Source of the DNA: Bacteroidales bacterium UBA3297
Lineage (GTDB): Bacteria > Bacteroidota > Bacteroidia > Bacteroidales > Paludibacteraceae
NCBI GenBank assembly: GCA_002362105.1
Contig: DETD01000018.1
Location: 148,278 to 212,032, forward strand
Length of the DNA stretch: 63,755 nt
Direction: 5' to 3'
Positions 54,229 to 61,913 of the stretch are shown here, in pieces (within the stretch, counting starts at the first letter, position 1; each line of letters begins with the position of its first letter). The translations under genes were made by a program, and so were the position numbers. The notes below the pieces were generated by a model. That model had not been told where the DNA came from. It worked only from the letters and a program-made list of their open reading frames with translations, and made no database searches.

Positions 54229-55058
54229 TTTTTCAAATTCTTCACCTCTTCGACAGAAACATACCTGTCTAAGTCAACAAAATAATGATAATGCTGCGAA
54301 ACCCGTTTTTCAACAGGAGGCGGGGTCATATAATCACCATAATAAAGCGTCAAGAATCCGTCATAATCCCTTGGGACAGGAATACTCCACCCCTCAAAAG
54401 GAACCCTTACCGGATTTTCGAACCATTCAAGCGGAGCAGCACACCGAGGGAGAGAATAAAAACTCTCATACACAAAAACCTTATCGCCTTTTACCGCCTT
54501 TATATCATTCTCTATATCGTTTATCCTTCTACGGAAATAAGATTTTCCCCTCATTTTTGCCTTTACCAGTTTCATCGGTGTTGCGAAAGGCTGAACATTA
54601 AAGGGGGTATATTTAGAGAGAGAAATTTGGTATTTATATATTAAATTCCGATAGTTCTCTTGTAACTGTTGACAATAAGCCACGTCTTCTGACACGAAAT
54701 CAAGCGGGAAAACATCAATAAAGACGCCAATCATACATTCAAACTCCTTTATTTCCCAAATAGAAGTATTGGCATCAGAAAACTTAGCATATGGCAGGTA
54801 ATAGCCTTCATCTGAAATATCCTGTATTTTGCAGTTTTCATTTTGAGCCTCTTTCCTTAATGTTAAGAATCGCTCGTAATCAGGCCGTAGCATATACACG
54901 TCAATATCATCATCCCATGGAATCAATCCCTTATGACGAATTGCACCAAGCACAGTACCAAAAGCTGCTACATATTTCAGATTATACCGCGAACAGAACG
55001 CATCAAACGTTTTTAATGTCCGCAACAATATATCGATGTATCTATCCTTGTCGTACAT
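54225..55058 (-). CDS. LicD family protein (copy at the head of the locus)
   Basis: A 277-residue LicD/fukutin-like transferase. The signature is GAIRHKGLIPWDDDIDVYM near residues 38-56, then DYERF, with Asp residues for metal and donor binding. The C-terminal part has the RVPFEGWSIPVPRDYDGFL...YGDYMTPPPVEKR pattern shared with the copy at 45088-45909. It is the first biosynthetic gene of the locus after the UpxY gene (gap of 122 bases with no clear promoter box). As for its paralogue, the donor may be a CDP-polyol. The two copies are clearly related but too divergent to be a recent duplication. Confidence 0.9.
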   Translation of the reverse strand: MYDKDRYIDILLRTLKTFDAFCSRYNLKYVAAFGTVLGAIRHKGLIPWDDDIDVYMLRPDYERFLTLRKEAQNENCKIQDISDEGYYLPYAKFSDANTSIWEIKEFECMIGVFIDVFPLDFVSEDVAYCQQLQENYRNLIYKYQISLSKYTPFNVQPFATPMKLVKAKMRGKSYFRRRINDIENDIKAVKGDKVFVYESFYSLPRCAAPLEWFENPVRVPFEGWSIPVPRDYDGFLTLYYGDYMTPPPVEKRVSQHYHYFVDLDRYVSVEEVKNLKK

Positions 55059-55180
55059 TATATAAAGTTTACCTCTCTAACAGATTAATACATACGAGCA
55101 CCGGAACAGAAATCATATCGTATACAAAAACGAATCACAGAAATGATTGAAGAATTTCGTTGTTTGTCTGCCATAAACTT

Positions 55181-55804
55181 TCAGGATAGTTTTTCAATAA
55201 AATCGGGACTAATATCGGCAACAACAGCTGATATAAATCCCTCTATAGAGACAACCAGGCTCTTGCTGCGCTTTCCTTTCACTTTAAGAAGAACACCTTC
55301 GCGTCCCTCGAAAGGTCCGCCATGTATCCGGACACGGGTTCCACGGCTTAACTCGAGTTCTTCAGGAAGGAAAAAGCGGACCTCATCTCCGGCAATATCA
55401 CATGCAGAACGGAAATCAGCCATCTGCTTTTCCGGTATAGAGGTTATCACATTACGTCCACCCACATGATTTGTGTAGAAATAAACGGTTTGTCCATAGT
55501 TGATGCGGACAAACTCTTTTACCTCCTCTAACTTTTTAATAGAAGAGAACACAAAGACCAAACCATTTATAGCGGGAACCATAACACGCTGCTTTCGGTG
55601 ACGCGCATCCTCACACAATATCTGTCGCATCGGAACATAGCTTTCCAATCCAAACTCAGCAAACCGCTGCTGGGTTTTCACTTCCTGACGCCACAAAACC
55701 TTCATCACATACCACCCCACAGCAGTCTTATCTATCGACTGTGATAGAGGTTCTTCCAAAGAAGGTTTACACGAATCGGGTCCCATTGGTTGTTTAGTAG
55801 ACAT
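55181..55804 (-). CDS. UpxY-type NusG-like antiterminator
   Basis: A 207-residue paralogue of NusG that lets RNA polymerase read through its own long capsular operon. NGN domain: WYVMKVLWRQEVKTQQRFAEFGLESYVPM, followed by GLVFVFSS. C-terminal KOW domain: GTRVRIHGGPFEGREGVLLKVKGK (in parts GPFEGREGVLL). These are features of UpxY proteins of Bacteroides capsule loci, which is where this gene sits: at the 5' end of a minus-strand polysaccharide operon. No upxZ-type partner is next to it. The promoter box is at 55846. Confidence 0.93.
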   Translation of the reverse strand: MSTKQPMGPDSCKPSLEEPLSQSIDKTAVGWYVMKVLWRQEVKTQQRFAEFGLESYVPMRQILCEDARHRKQRVMVPAINGLVFVFSSIKKLEEVKEFVRINYGQTVYFYTNHVGGRNVITSIPEKQMADFRSACDIAGDEVRFFLPEELELSRGTRVRIHGGPFEGREGVLLKVKGKRSKSLVVSIEGFISAVVADISPDFIEKLS

Positions 55805-55845
55805 ACCTTTAGCTCCTTACGAAATATGTATCTGTTTGATTATCG

Positions 55846-55853
55846 CAAACATA
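55846..55853 (-). promoter_or_regulatory. -7 box (TATGTTTG) of the polysaccharide locus
   Basis: Full match to TAnnTTTG on the minus strand, 42 nt before the UpxY ATG. It is overlapped by the inverted repeat TGTTTG-N7-CAAACA (55833-55851). A TTTG on the minus strand at 55873-55870 is 16 bp away, shorter than usual. No long flanking inverted repeats typical of an invertible promoter are seen. Confidence 0.5.
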
Positions 55854-56055
55854 CAGACTTCGCGAGTTACAAATAGTGTGTATTTCCGCTAAGAATAGAC
55901 TTAATGTATGTGCCTTTTGCCGGAAATTCAACAGGCAAAGGTAGTTGTTTTTAAAGAATAGTCCATTTTTTACAAACAAAAAGATACTTTCATCGCTTAA
56001 AAAGTGTTACAAGCCCCAACGTCCGTCAATACTATAATTATTTCAAAATAAATCA

Positions 56056-57054
56056 TCATCCCAGAAGATATCTTCCGACACGTGTTTTCTGCATAAGACC
56101 AGTCAAAAAAACTGAAATCAGGCCAACGATAGGGGTTAAGCACACGGTAAACAATATATAATGACGTTGGAAAACTGGAGTCAGATACGGACAAAAGCAG
56201 GCATTCCAAGCCAGCCAGTGATGGAATATGTAAACGCCAAAACACATCCGGCTAGTTCTGGCAATTTTTTCGTTATAGACAAGCTTGCCATTTCCCAAGA
56301 AATGAAGGACGAAGACAAGCAACATAATCGCAAAAAGGATCACTTGGAAAGGCAGTATCGGCTTGAAATAACGGAACACCAAAGCCAGCAACAAATACCC
56401 AGCCAACAAAAGCCGCCGGTTGGGCACCAATTTTTCCTTTATTTCCTTTTTATAGTTGAAAGCCAGACCTCCTGCAAAGAAATAAACGAAATAATAACAC
56501 GCATTGCCTGCACCCAACGTCAGTTTGAACGGCAGCGTCCAAAACAGCTCGTACATACAACATAGGGTTAGGCTGAAAAGACAGAAAATAGCTGTTACAA
56601 CCTTATTCTTCAATTTTAGCAGCAAGAATGCATACATAAAGCACCAAAACAGCATTGCACAATACCACATATGCGCACCTTCGCCCCACACCATCTTGTT
56701 GCAGACAAAATCAACTAAAGTTGGTTGATTATAACAGGTTATAGGTATAAGCAAGCCAAAAACGAAGAAAGGGACCAACAGCCGTTTGAATTTGCCAGCA
56801 AGAAACGGGAAGAAGTCCCTATACTTACCTTTTTCTTTATACAAGAAATAAAACAGATATCCACTTATAAACGTGAAAAGGGGCATATCGGCATCTGGTA
56901 TCAAAAAACTATAGGTTTTCATAATAAAGTGCGAGGTTGCATCTTCTGGCAACAACCCCCACGTTCCAATAGGGCAATAAAAACAATGCCAAATAACGAT
57001 AGATATTGTTGCGAAAATCCTTAAATAGTCGATTTCATGAACATTTTTTTCCAT
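56056..57054 (-). CDS. membrane acyltransferase-3 type
   Basis: A 332-residue inner-membrane protein with about ten segments. It begins EIDYLRIFATISIVIWHCF, with the Arg/His core of acyltransferase-3 enzymes, then FTFISGYLF. It lies upstream of the UpxY gene, has its own promoter (57077-57106) and is separated from UpxY by 251 bases, so it is a separate unit bordering the locus. It may acylate the same polysaccharide or another envelope glycan. The acyl group cannot be told. Confidence 0.88.
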   Translation of the reverse strand: MEKNVHEIDYLRIFATISIVIWHCFYCPIGTWGLLPEDATSHFIMKTYSFLIPDADMPLFTFISGYLFYFLYKEKGKYRDFFPFLAGKFKRLLVPFFVFGLLIPITCYNQPTLVDFVCNKMVWGEGAHMWYCAMLFWCFMYAFLLLKLKNKVVTAIFCLFSLTLCCMYELFWTLPFKLTLGAGNACYYFVYFFAGGLAFNYKKEIKEKLVPNRRLLLAGYLLLALVFRYFKPILPFQVILFAIMLLVFVLHFLGNGKLVYNEKIARTSRMCFGVYIFHHWLAWNACFCPYLTPVFQRHYILFTVCLTPIVGLISVFLTGLMQKTRVGRYLLG

Positions 57055-57076
57055 TAAGGGACGGTTTTGTTTGACA

Positions 57077-57106
57077 CAAAATTAAAGAAGATATTGTATA
57101 AAACAA
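57077..57106 (-). promoter_or_regulatory. promoter of the acyltransferase gene (TTG, 19 bp, TAATTTTG)
   Basis: On the minus strand TTG (57106-57104) and TAATTTTG (57084-57077) are 19 bp apart, 23 nt before the ATG at 57054. Confidence 0.7.
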
Positions 57107-57508
57107 TCCTTATGTTCTTTTCTAGAACGAAAAATCTGCCATAAAATATCTCGACTTAAAAATGACGGATTTCAAACAAAGCATCCCAACATTTGACATT
57201 TTTCAAGCGAACAAGATACAAAAAGCACATTCAATAACACATTTTACAATATTACGGAAATTTTATAGCAAATAGTCACACTCTCATCCATCAAATGACG
57301 GTTTGAGGCTGATTTCAGTAACAAAAGAAAATCGCATTATATCATTTTGAAAGGTTTAAGCACAAAATTCACATCATTTCTAACATTTTAACACAAAAAC
57401 TAGCAAATAAATAAAAATAATTAAGCAAAATAAGTCCAAAACAAGCATTCAAAACACAAAAACGATTACATTCTGAAGAAAATAAATTAAAAAAAATCTC
57501 TAAAAATG
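57107..57508. other. AT-rich region upstream of the micropeptide unit
   Basis: About 400 bases without a supported gene on either strand. A 9-bp direct repeat AAATGACGG occurs at 57160-57168 and 57293-57301. The only long minus-strand frame (57369-57629) is antisense to the micropeptide promoter and has a composition like AT-rich noise. Confidence 0.5.
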
Positions 57509-57539
57509 TTGCACAGATATGTTTTATAACATAATTTTG
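57509..57539 (+). promoter_or_regulatory. strong promoter of the micropeptide unit (TTG, 20 bp, TAATTTTG)
   Basis: TTG at 57509-57511 and TAATTTTG at 57532-57539 with exactly 20 bp between. Transcription should start near 57545, giving a leader of about 70 nt before the first small gene. Confidence 0.8.
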
Positions 57540-57615
57540 CAGTGTCAAAACGAAAGACAAGGCAAAAACAACCATCGTTCGCGGAGACGGAAATAACTTA
57601 CAAAAAGAAAAAAAT

Positions 57616-57672
57616 ATGATCGTTTTCAATTACATCGTAGTTAAGTTAGTAAAGAAGGTCGTTAGATTCTAA
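57616..57672 (+). CDS. 18-residue amphipathic cationic peptide
   Basis: The peptide is MIVFNYIVVKLVKKVVRF. It has an A-rich, purine-rich leader (AAAAAGAAAAAAAT) before the ATG, typical of Bacteroidota translation starts. Residues K10, K13, K14 and R17 fall on one face of an alpha-helix and nearly all others are hydrophobic, so it is predicted to bind or cross membranes. A paralogue follows 51 nt downstream (57724-57783): 14 of 18 residues are identical, while 5 of those 14 codons differ synonymously. That pattern argues that the peptide, not the RNA, is being kept. I do not recognise any family. A membrane toxin, signal or antimicrobial role is possible. Too short for standard gene callers. 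Confidence 0.72.
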   Translation: MIVFNYIVVKLVKKVVRF

Positions 57673-57723
57673 AGACCGATAAAAAATCAAGACGCAGTTA
57701 AAAACAATATAAAGAGAAAAAAA

Positions 57724-57783
57724 ATGATTGCATTGAATTTACTCGTAGTAAAGTTGGTAAAGAAGGTTGTTCGTTTCAAGTAA
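57724..57783 (+). CDS. 19-residue amphipathic cationic peptide, paralogue
   Basis: The peptide is MIALNLLVVKLVKKVVRFK. Compared with the upstream copy, the four changed residues (V/A, F/L, Y/L, I/L) are all hydrophobic exchanges or nearly so, the second half VVKLVKKVVRF is identical, and one Lys is added at the end. The net charge is about +5. The start follows AAAGAGAAAAAAA. It shares the transcript with the first copy, and a terminator lies 94 nt after its stop, so the two form a closed unit unrelated to hisB. The 94-nt tail contains GGCAG...CTGCC and CCTGCTCG segments that could fold. Function unknown; toxin-like, quorum-like or membrane-binding roles are all conceivable. Confidence 0.72.
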   Translation: MIALNLLVVKLVKKVVRFK

Positions 57784-57877
57784 TAACCCCTTAGCCATCG
57801 ACAAGGCAGGACCTGCTCGAACTGCCACATCACCAAGAGAATGAATGATACATAGTTTTTATTGAGAAGAGCGAGCA

Positions 57878-57918
57878 AGAAACGCAACCATACTATATGG
57901 TTGCGTTTCTGCGTTTTT
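57878..57918 (+). terminator. intrinsic terminator of the micropeptide unit
   Basis: A perfect 15-bp stem (57878-57892 with 57896-57910; arm AGAAACGCAACCATA) with a CTA loop, followed by GCGTTTTTA. It separates the unit from hisB. Confidence 0.85.
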
Positions 57919-57975
57919 AACCACCTCTAAACAGAAAACTCTTTACCTTTAGCAGATAATAAAAGAAGAAAAGCC

Positions 57976-57983
57976 TATCTTTG
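57976..57983 (+). promoter_or_regulatory. -7 box (TATCTTTG) of hisB-fabD
   Basis: Full match to TAnnTTTG, 25 nt before the hisB ATG. No -33 element at the right distance. Confidence 0.7.
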
Positions 57984-58008
57984 CAATAATAAAGCATTAA
58001 GACTTATA

Positions 58009-59142
58009 ATGAAAAAGACTGCGCTCTTTATAGACCGTGACGGAACGCTCATAGTAGAACCGCCCATCACCGAACAGGTCAACACACTCGACGAACTGGT
58101 ATTCCTACCAGGTGTTTTACGCAACTTACACTTTATTCGTGAGAAACTTCCGAATCTAGAGTTGGTGATTGTTACAAACCAAGATGGATTAGGCACGCCC
58201 GACTACCCTACAGAAACATTCGAACGCATACAAAACAAAATGCTTGAGGTTTTCAAGGGGGAAGGCGTTGTTTTCGACGATATAAAGGTAGACCCGACCC
58301 GAAAAGAAGAGAACAAACCCACCCGTAAGCCGGGTACGGGCATGCTCACCCAATACATGGACGGCACCTACGACATGGAGCACTGCTTTGTTATTGGCGA
58401 CCGCATTACCGACATCCAACTCGCAAAGAACCTGGGTTGCAAAGGTATTCTGATAAAAAACCGTGAAAACGGAGAAAAAGAGGTGGCAGATAACAACCTG
58501 CAAGACAGCTGCGCGCTAGTTGCTGAAAACTGGGACCAAATTAGCGAATTCATCTTCGCTGGCGAAAGAGTAGGCACGGTACAACGCACTACAAAAGAAA
58601 CAGACATTTACGTCCGTATAAATCTTGACGGAAACGGGAAAACCGATATTTCTTCGGGCCTTGGATTCTTCGACCATATGCTTGACCAAATAGGCAAACA
58701 CAGCGGTTGCGACCTTACCGTCAAGGTAAAGGGTGACCTGAATGTCGACGAGCACCACACCATCGAAGATACCGCCATCGCACTAGGTGAAGCCATCTAT
58801 CAGGCACTTGGAAACAAACGTGGTATTGAGCGATACGGCTATTGTTTGCCTATGGATGACTGTCTGTGCCAAGTGGCTCTTGACTTTGGTGGTAGACCAT
58901 GGCTTGTATGGGATGCCAAATTCAACCGTGAATATGTCGGCGATATGCCTACCGAAATGTTCTTGCACTTCTTCAAAAGTTTAAGCGACTCGGCAAAAAT
59001 GAACCTGAACATAAAGGCTGAGGGCGAGAACGAGCACCACAAAATAGAAGGCATTTTCAAGGCACTGGCAAGGGCCATAAAAATGGCCGTTAAACGCGAC
59101 ATCTACAAATATGAACTTCCTAGTACGAAAGGAACACTTTAA
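58009..59142 (+). CDS. hisB: bifunctional histidinol-phosphatase / imidazoleglycerol-phosphate dehydratase
   Basis: A 377-residue cytosolic enzyme for two steps of histidine synthesis. The N-terminal HAD phosphatase (1 to about 165) has FIDRDGTLIVEPP (D9, D11), TNQDG and GDRITDIQLAKNLG. The C-terminal dehydratase (about 185-377) has GFFDHMLDQIGKHSG, DEHHTIEDTAIALGEA and the second set NEHHKIEGIFKALARA, with His/Glu ligands for manganese. No other his gene lies nearby, so hisB is separated from the rest of the pathway. fabD follows 39 nt later and probably shares the transcript. Confidence 0.97.
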   Translation: MKKTALFIDRDGTLIVEPPITEQVNTLDELVFLPGVLRNLHFIREKLPNLELVIVTNQDGLGTPDYPTETFERIQNKMLEVFKGEGVVFDDIKVDPTRKEENKPTRKPGTGMLTQYMDGTYDMEHCFVIGDRITDIQLAKNLGCKGILIKNRENGEKEVADNNLQDSCALVAENWDQISEFIFAGERVGTVQRTTKETDIYVRINLDGNGKTDISSGLGFFDHMLDQIGKHSGCDLTVKVKGDLNVDEHHTIEDTAIALGEAIYQALGNKRGIERYGYCLPMDDCLCQVALDFGGRPWLVWDAKFNREYVGDMPTEMFLHFFKSLSDSAKMNLNIKAEGENEHHKIEGIFKALARAIKMAVKRDIYKYELPSTKGTL

Positions 59143-59181
59143 CTAAAACTAAAAAGGAACAAATATACATTCTTGAATAAA

Positions 59182-60057
59182 ATGAAAGCATACGTTTTCC
59201 CTGGACAGGGCGCCCAGTTCACAGGAATGGGCAAGGACCTGTATGACAACTCAACCGTTGCAAAAGAATTGTTCGAAAAAGCCAACCAGATTCTTGGTTT
59301 CGACATCACCAAGATTATGTTTGAAGGCTCTGCTGAAGAATTGAAAGAGACCAAAGTTACACAGCCTGCGGTATTCCTGCACTCTGTCATCATGGCTAAA
59401 GTGCTCGACATCAAGCCCGATATGGTTGCCGGTCACTCTTTAGGCGAACTTTCTGCCCTGGTTGCATCAAACACAGTCAGCTTTGAAGACGGTTTGAGTC
59501 TCGTTTCAAAACGTGCAATGGCAATGCAGAAGGCTTGCGAAATGAACCCTTCTACCATGGCCGCCGTTATTGGTCTGGCTGACGAGAAAGTAGAAGAGAT
59601 CTGTGCCAGCATTGAAGGCGAGGTTGTTGTAGCAGCTAACTACAACTGCCCAGGCCAATTGGTTATTTCAGGCAGCAACGCCGGCATTGAAAAGGCTTGC
59701 GAACTGATGAAGGCCGCAGGTGCAAAGCGTGCGCTCCCGTTGGTTGTAGGTGGTGCGTTCCACTCTCCGCTTATGCAGCCAGCTAAAGACGAACTGGCTA
59801 AGGCTATTGAGTCTACAACCTTCAACAAGCCTGTATGCCCTATCTATCAGAATGTGTCTACCATTGCAGAGACCGACCCTGCTACAATAAAGGCTAACCT
59901 GGTTAAACAGCTGACTAGCCCTGTAAAATGGACCCAATGCGTACAGCACATGATTGCAGACGGCGCTACCGAATTCATTGAAGTTGGTCCTGGTAAAGTT
60001 CTCCAAGGCTTGGTTGGACGCATAAGCAAAGAAGTAAGTGCAACTGGCGCTATGTAA
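59182..60057 (+). CDS. fabD: malonyl-CoA:ACP S-malonyltransferase
   Basis: A 291-residue cytosolic enzyme that loads malonyl groups onto ACP for fatty acid synthesis. It has the N-terminal FPGQGAQFTGMG, the nucleophile S86 in AGHSLGELSAL, the QPAVFLHSV block and the His in GGAFHSPLM near residue 195, all typical of FabD. The start is set at the ATG in 59182; a TTG nine bases upstream is in frame but unlikely. It may supply malonyl-ACP also to the ketosynthase operon at 15.4-21.2 kb, though it is far from it. Confidence 0.97.
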   Translation: MKAYVFPGQGAQFTGMGKDLYDNSTVAKELFEKANQILGFDITKIMFEGSAEELKETKVTQPAVFLHSVIMAKVLDIKPDMVAGHSLGELSALVASNTVSFEDGLSLVSKRAMAMQKACEMNPSTMAAVIGLADEKVEEICASIEGEVVVAANYNCPGQLVISGSNAGIEKACELMKAAGAKRALPLVVGGAFHSPLMQPAKDELAKAIESTTFNKPVCPIYQNVSTIAETDPATIKANLVKQLTSPVKWTQCVQHMIADGATEFIEVGPGKVLQGLVGRISKEVSATGAM

Positions 60058-60082
60058 TCGACAAAAATCAAACTAAAATAAG

Positions 60083-60120
60083 AATCGGGCAGTTTCTTTC
60101 GAGACCGCCCGATTTTTTTT
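60083..60120 (+). terminator. fabD terminator
   Basis: An 8-bp stem AATCGGGC / GCCCGATT with a 16-nt loop that can extend the pairing, followed by a run of T. Confidence 0.88.
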
Positions 60121-60136
60121 ATATAAGCAACATAAG

Positions 60137-60176
60137 TAAAAGTCCGTATAATGTTTTTACATTACACGGACTTTAT
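60137..60176 (-). terminator. terminator of the sugar transporter gene
   Basis: Arms AAAGTCCGT and ACGGACTTT with an inner TAATGT/ACATTA pairing (one A/C mismatch between) and a TTTT loop. The minus strand continues TTAC, so it is weaker than the fabD hairpin. Confidence 0.65.
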
Positions 60177-60194
60177 TAGTATTTTGAAGAATAC

Positions 60195-61886
60195 TTATTC
60201 TGCCTTAGCACCTTCGCTAGCACGGCGACGCTGCAATTCTGCAGTTATAACGTCCATTTGCTTTTGGTCTAGTGTATAGAACCACATACCAATAGCAGCA
60301 AAGACGCAAAGCGCTGCAGGAATCCAGCTCATCAAGCCCTTAATGCCTTCTACCGCATTCGCAATAGAGGCCGGATCGGATCCATTGTAACCATAAAAGG
60401 CCAAAACGTAACCAATGAGCGCGCCTGCAATACCACCACCAAACTTGGTTGCGAATGAGCCTGCACTGTATACCAATCCTGTTGCACGGCGACCATTCAC
60501 ATATTCAGAATAATCGGCTACATCGCCCAACATAGCAAAGAACAATGTAGGGAAGATGGCTGCGAAAAATTCAGACAACGTACCAAGAACAAAGATAGAA
60601 GTAATAGAGTCGGCACTGCAGAAATAAATCATAGAGTTAACAGCAGCAGAGAAAAGAAGAGCGCCAATGAAAACATTCTTCTTACCAAAACGGTTACTTA
60701 ACGGAGCTGTAAGCATTGCACCTCCAACAGAGGCGAGTGCCAAACTGAACATATAACCTGCTGACAACAACTGGTTCTGGATGTAATGTGTAAAGTAGTA
60801 CAATGTTACACCCTGTTTGGTATTGTTGTAGATGTTATACATCAATGCGACAAACACAAGCAGAATCCAAGGTTTATTGTAAATAAGGTCCTTCAACTCC
60901 TGACCAAGGTCGCTTTTCTGCGCGGCAGGAGGCGTAACACGTTCACGGGTTCCCAAGAAGGTGATGATCAAGAACAAAGCCAAGAAGAATGACAGCAAAT
61001 ATATAGCATAGCTATAACCTGTCGATTGGTCTACGATACGGAAACTTTCGGTTGTAAGTGTTTCTCCGTTAGACTCAACAGTAAAATGGTAAGGCTTGTT
61101 CGCAACTGTACTGAAACTCTTAGAGGTTGATGCCACAGAATCGACAGCAGTCTTCTGCTGACCATTAGCGTCAAGAATTGGATTACCTTCTTCATCTTTT
61201 ACCACGTAGACGACATCAGAAGAAATCATCGTAGCAAAATGCTTTTCAGTTTCGAGTGACAGGCTGTTAACGTCGGTAGGAGTGGTAATCACCAACTCGT
61301 ATTTCTGATTTGGCTCAATGGTATTGAGTTCAACCTTCGGATTCACATCGCCGAAATAGGCAATCAAGAAAAGCAAAAGGCTCTGTACCAACATACCACC
61401 ACCAAATGCGCCAACCATACGGAATGAGCCTAATTTTGTTCTCTCCTTATCGTCTGGAGTCATAACTGCAGCCAAAGCTCCATAAGGAATGTTGTTTGCT
61501 GTATAAATAAGGGTGAACAGAATATAAGTAGAGAAAGCATAGACAATCTTTCCTGTCATGTTAAGATTTGGACAGGTAAACAACATCGATAGGATTACCG
61601 CCAAAGGTAGCGCTGTCCACAGAATCCAAGGACGGAACTTACCCCACCGTGTGTTAGTTCGGTCGCAGATAGCACCCATAGCGACGTCACTTATACCATC
61701 GCTAAGACGGACTACCAAAACAAGGGTACCCACAATAGCAGGGCCAAGTCCAAAAACATCGGTGTAATAAATCATAAGGAAGAAAACGACGCCACGCCAC
61801 GCAATGTTAGCAGCACCGTCGCCAAATGCGTAACAAATCTTTTCAAACAAAGAGAGTTTCCCGTTCTGTAACATGTAATTACTCAT
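60195..61886 (-). CDS. GPH-type sugar:cation symporter with a periplasmic insert
   Basis: A 563-residue MFS protein of the glycoside-pentoside-hexuronide:cation group. It begins LSLFEKICYAFGDGAANIAWRGVVFFLMIYY and has the loop CDRTNTRWGKFRPWIL, both typical of GPH symporters, which import glycosides with Na+ or H+. About 110 extra residues (roughly 185-290: NPKVELNTIEPNQKYELVIT... SFRIVDQSTGYS) lie between segments 5 and 6, which by the usual topology is on the periplasmic side. The insert is beta-rich and may be an Ig-like fold. It is 27 nt after the phosphatase gene, with which it may be co-transcribed. The sugar is unknown. Confidence 0.87.
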   Translation of the reverse strand: MSNYMLQNGKLSLFEKICYAFGDGAANIAWRGVVFFLMIYYTDVFGLGPAIVGTLVLVVRLSDGISDVAMGAICDRTNTRWGKFRPWILWTALPLAVILSMLFTCPNLNMTGKIVYAFSTYILFTLIYTANNIPYGALAAVMTPDDKERTKLGSFRMVGAFGGGMLVQSLLLFLIAYFGDVNPKVELNTIEPNQKYELVITTPTDVNSLSLETEKHFATMISSDVVYVVKDEEGNPILDANGQQKTAVDSVASTSKSFSTVANKPYHFTVESNGETLTTESFRIVDQSTGYSYAIYLLSFFLALFLIITFLGTRERVTPPAAQKSDLGQELKDLIYNKPWILLVFVALMYNIYNNTKQGVTLYYFTHYIQNQLLSAGYMFSLALASVGGAMLTAPLSNRFGKKNVFIGALLFSAAVNSMIYFCSADSITSIFVLGTLSEFFAAIFPTLFFAMLGDVADYSEYVNGRRATGLVYSAGSFATKFGGGIAGALIGYVLAFYGYNGSDPASIANAVEGIKGLMSWIPAALCVFAAIGMWFYTLDQKQMDVITAELQRRRASEGAKAE

Positions 61887-61913
61887 TGGTATTTAGAATT
61901 AAAATTAGCATGA

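Noticed and set aside
57369..57629. 86-codon minus-strand frame over the micropeptide promoter
   Set aside because: Phe/Leu-rich reading of AT-rich DNA, antisense to a well supported promoter, with no own promoter.
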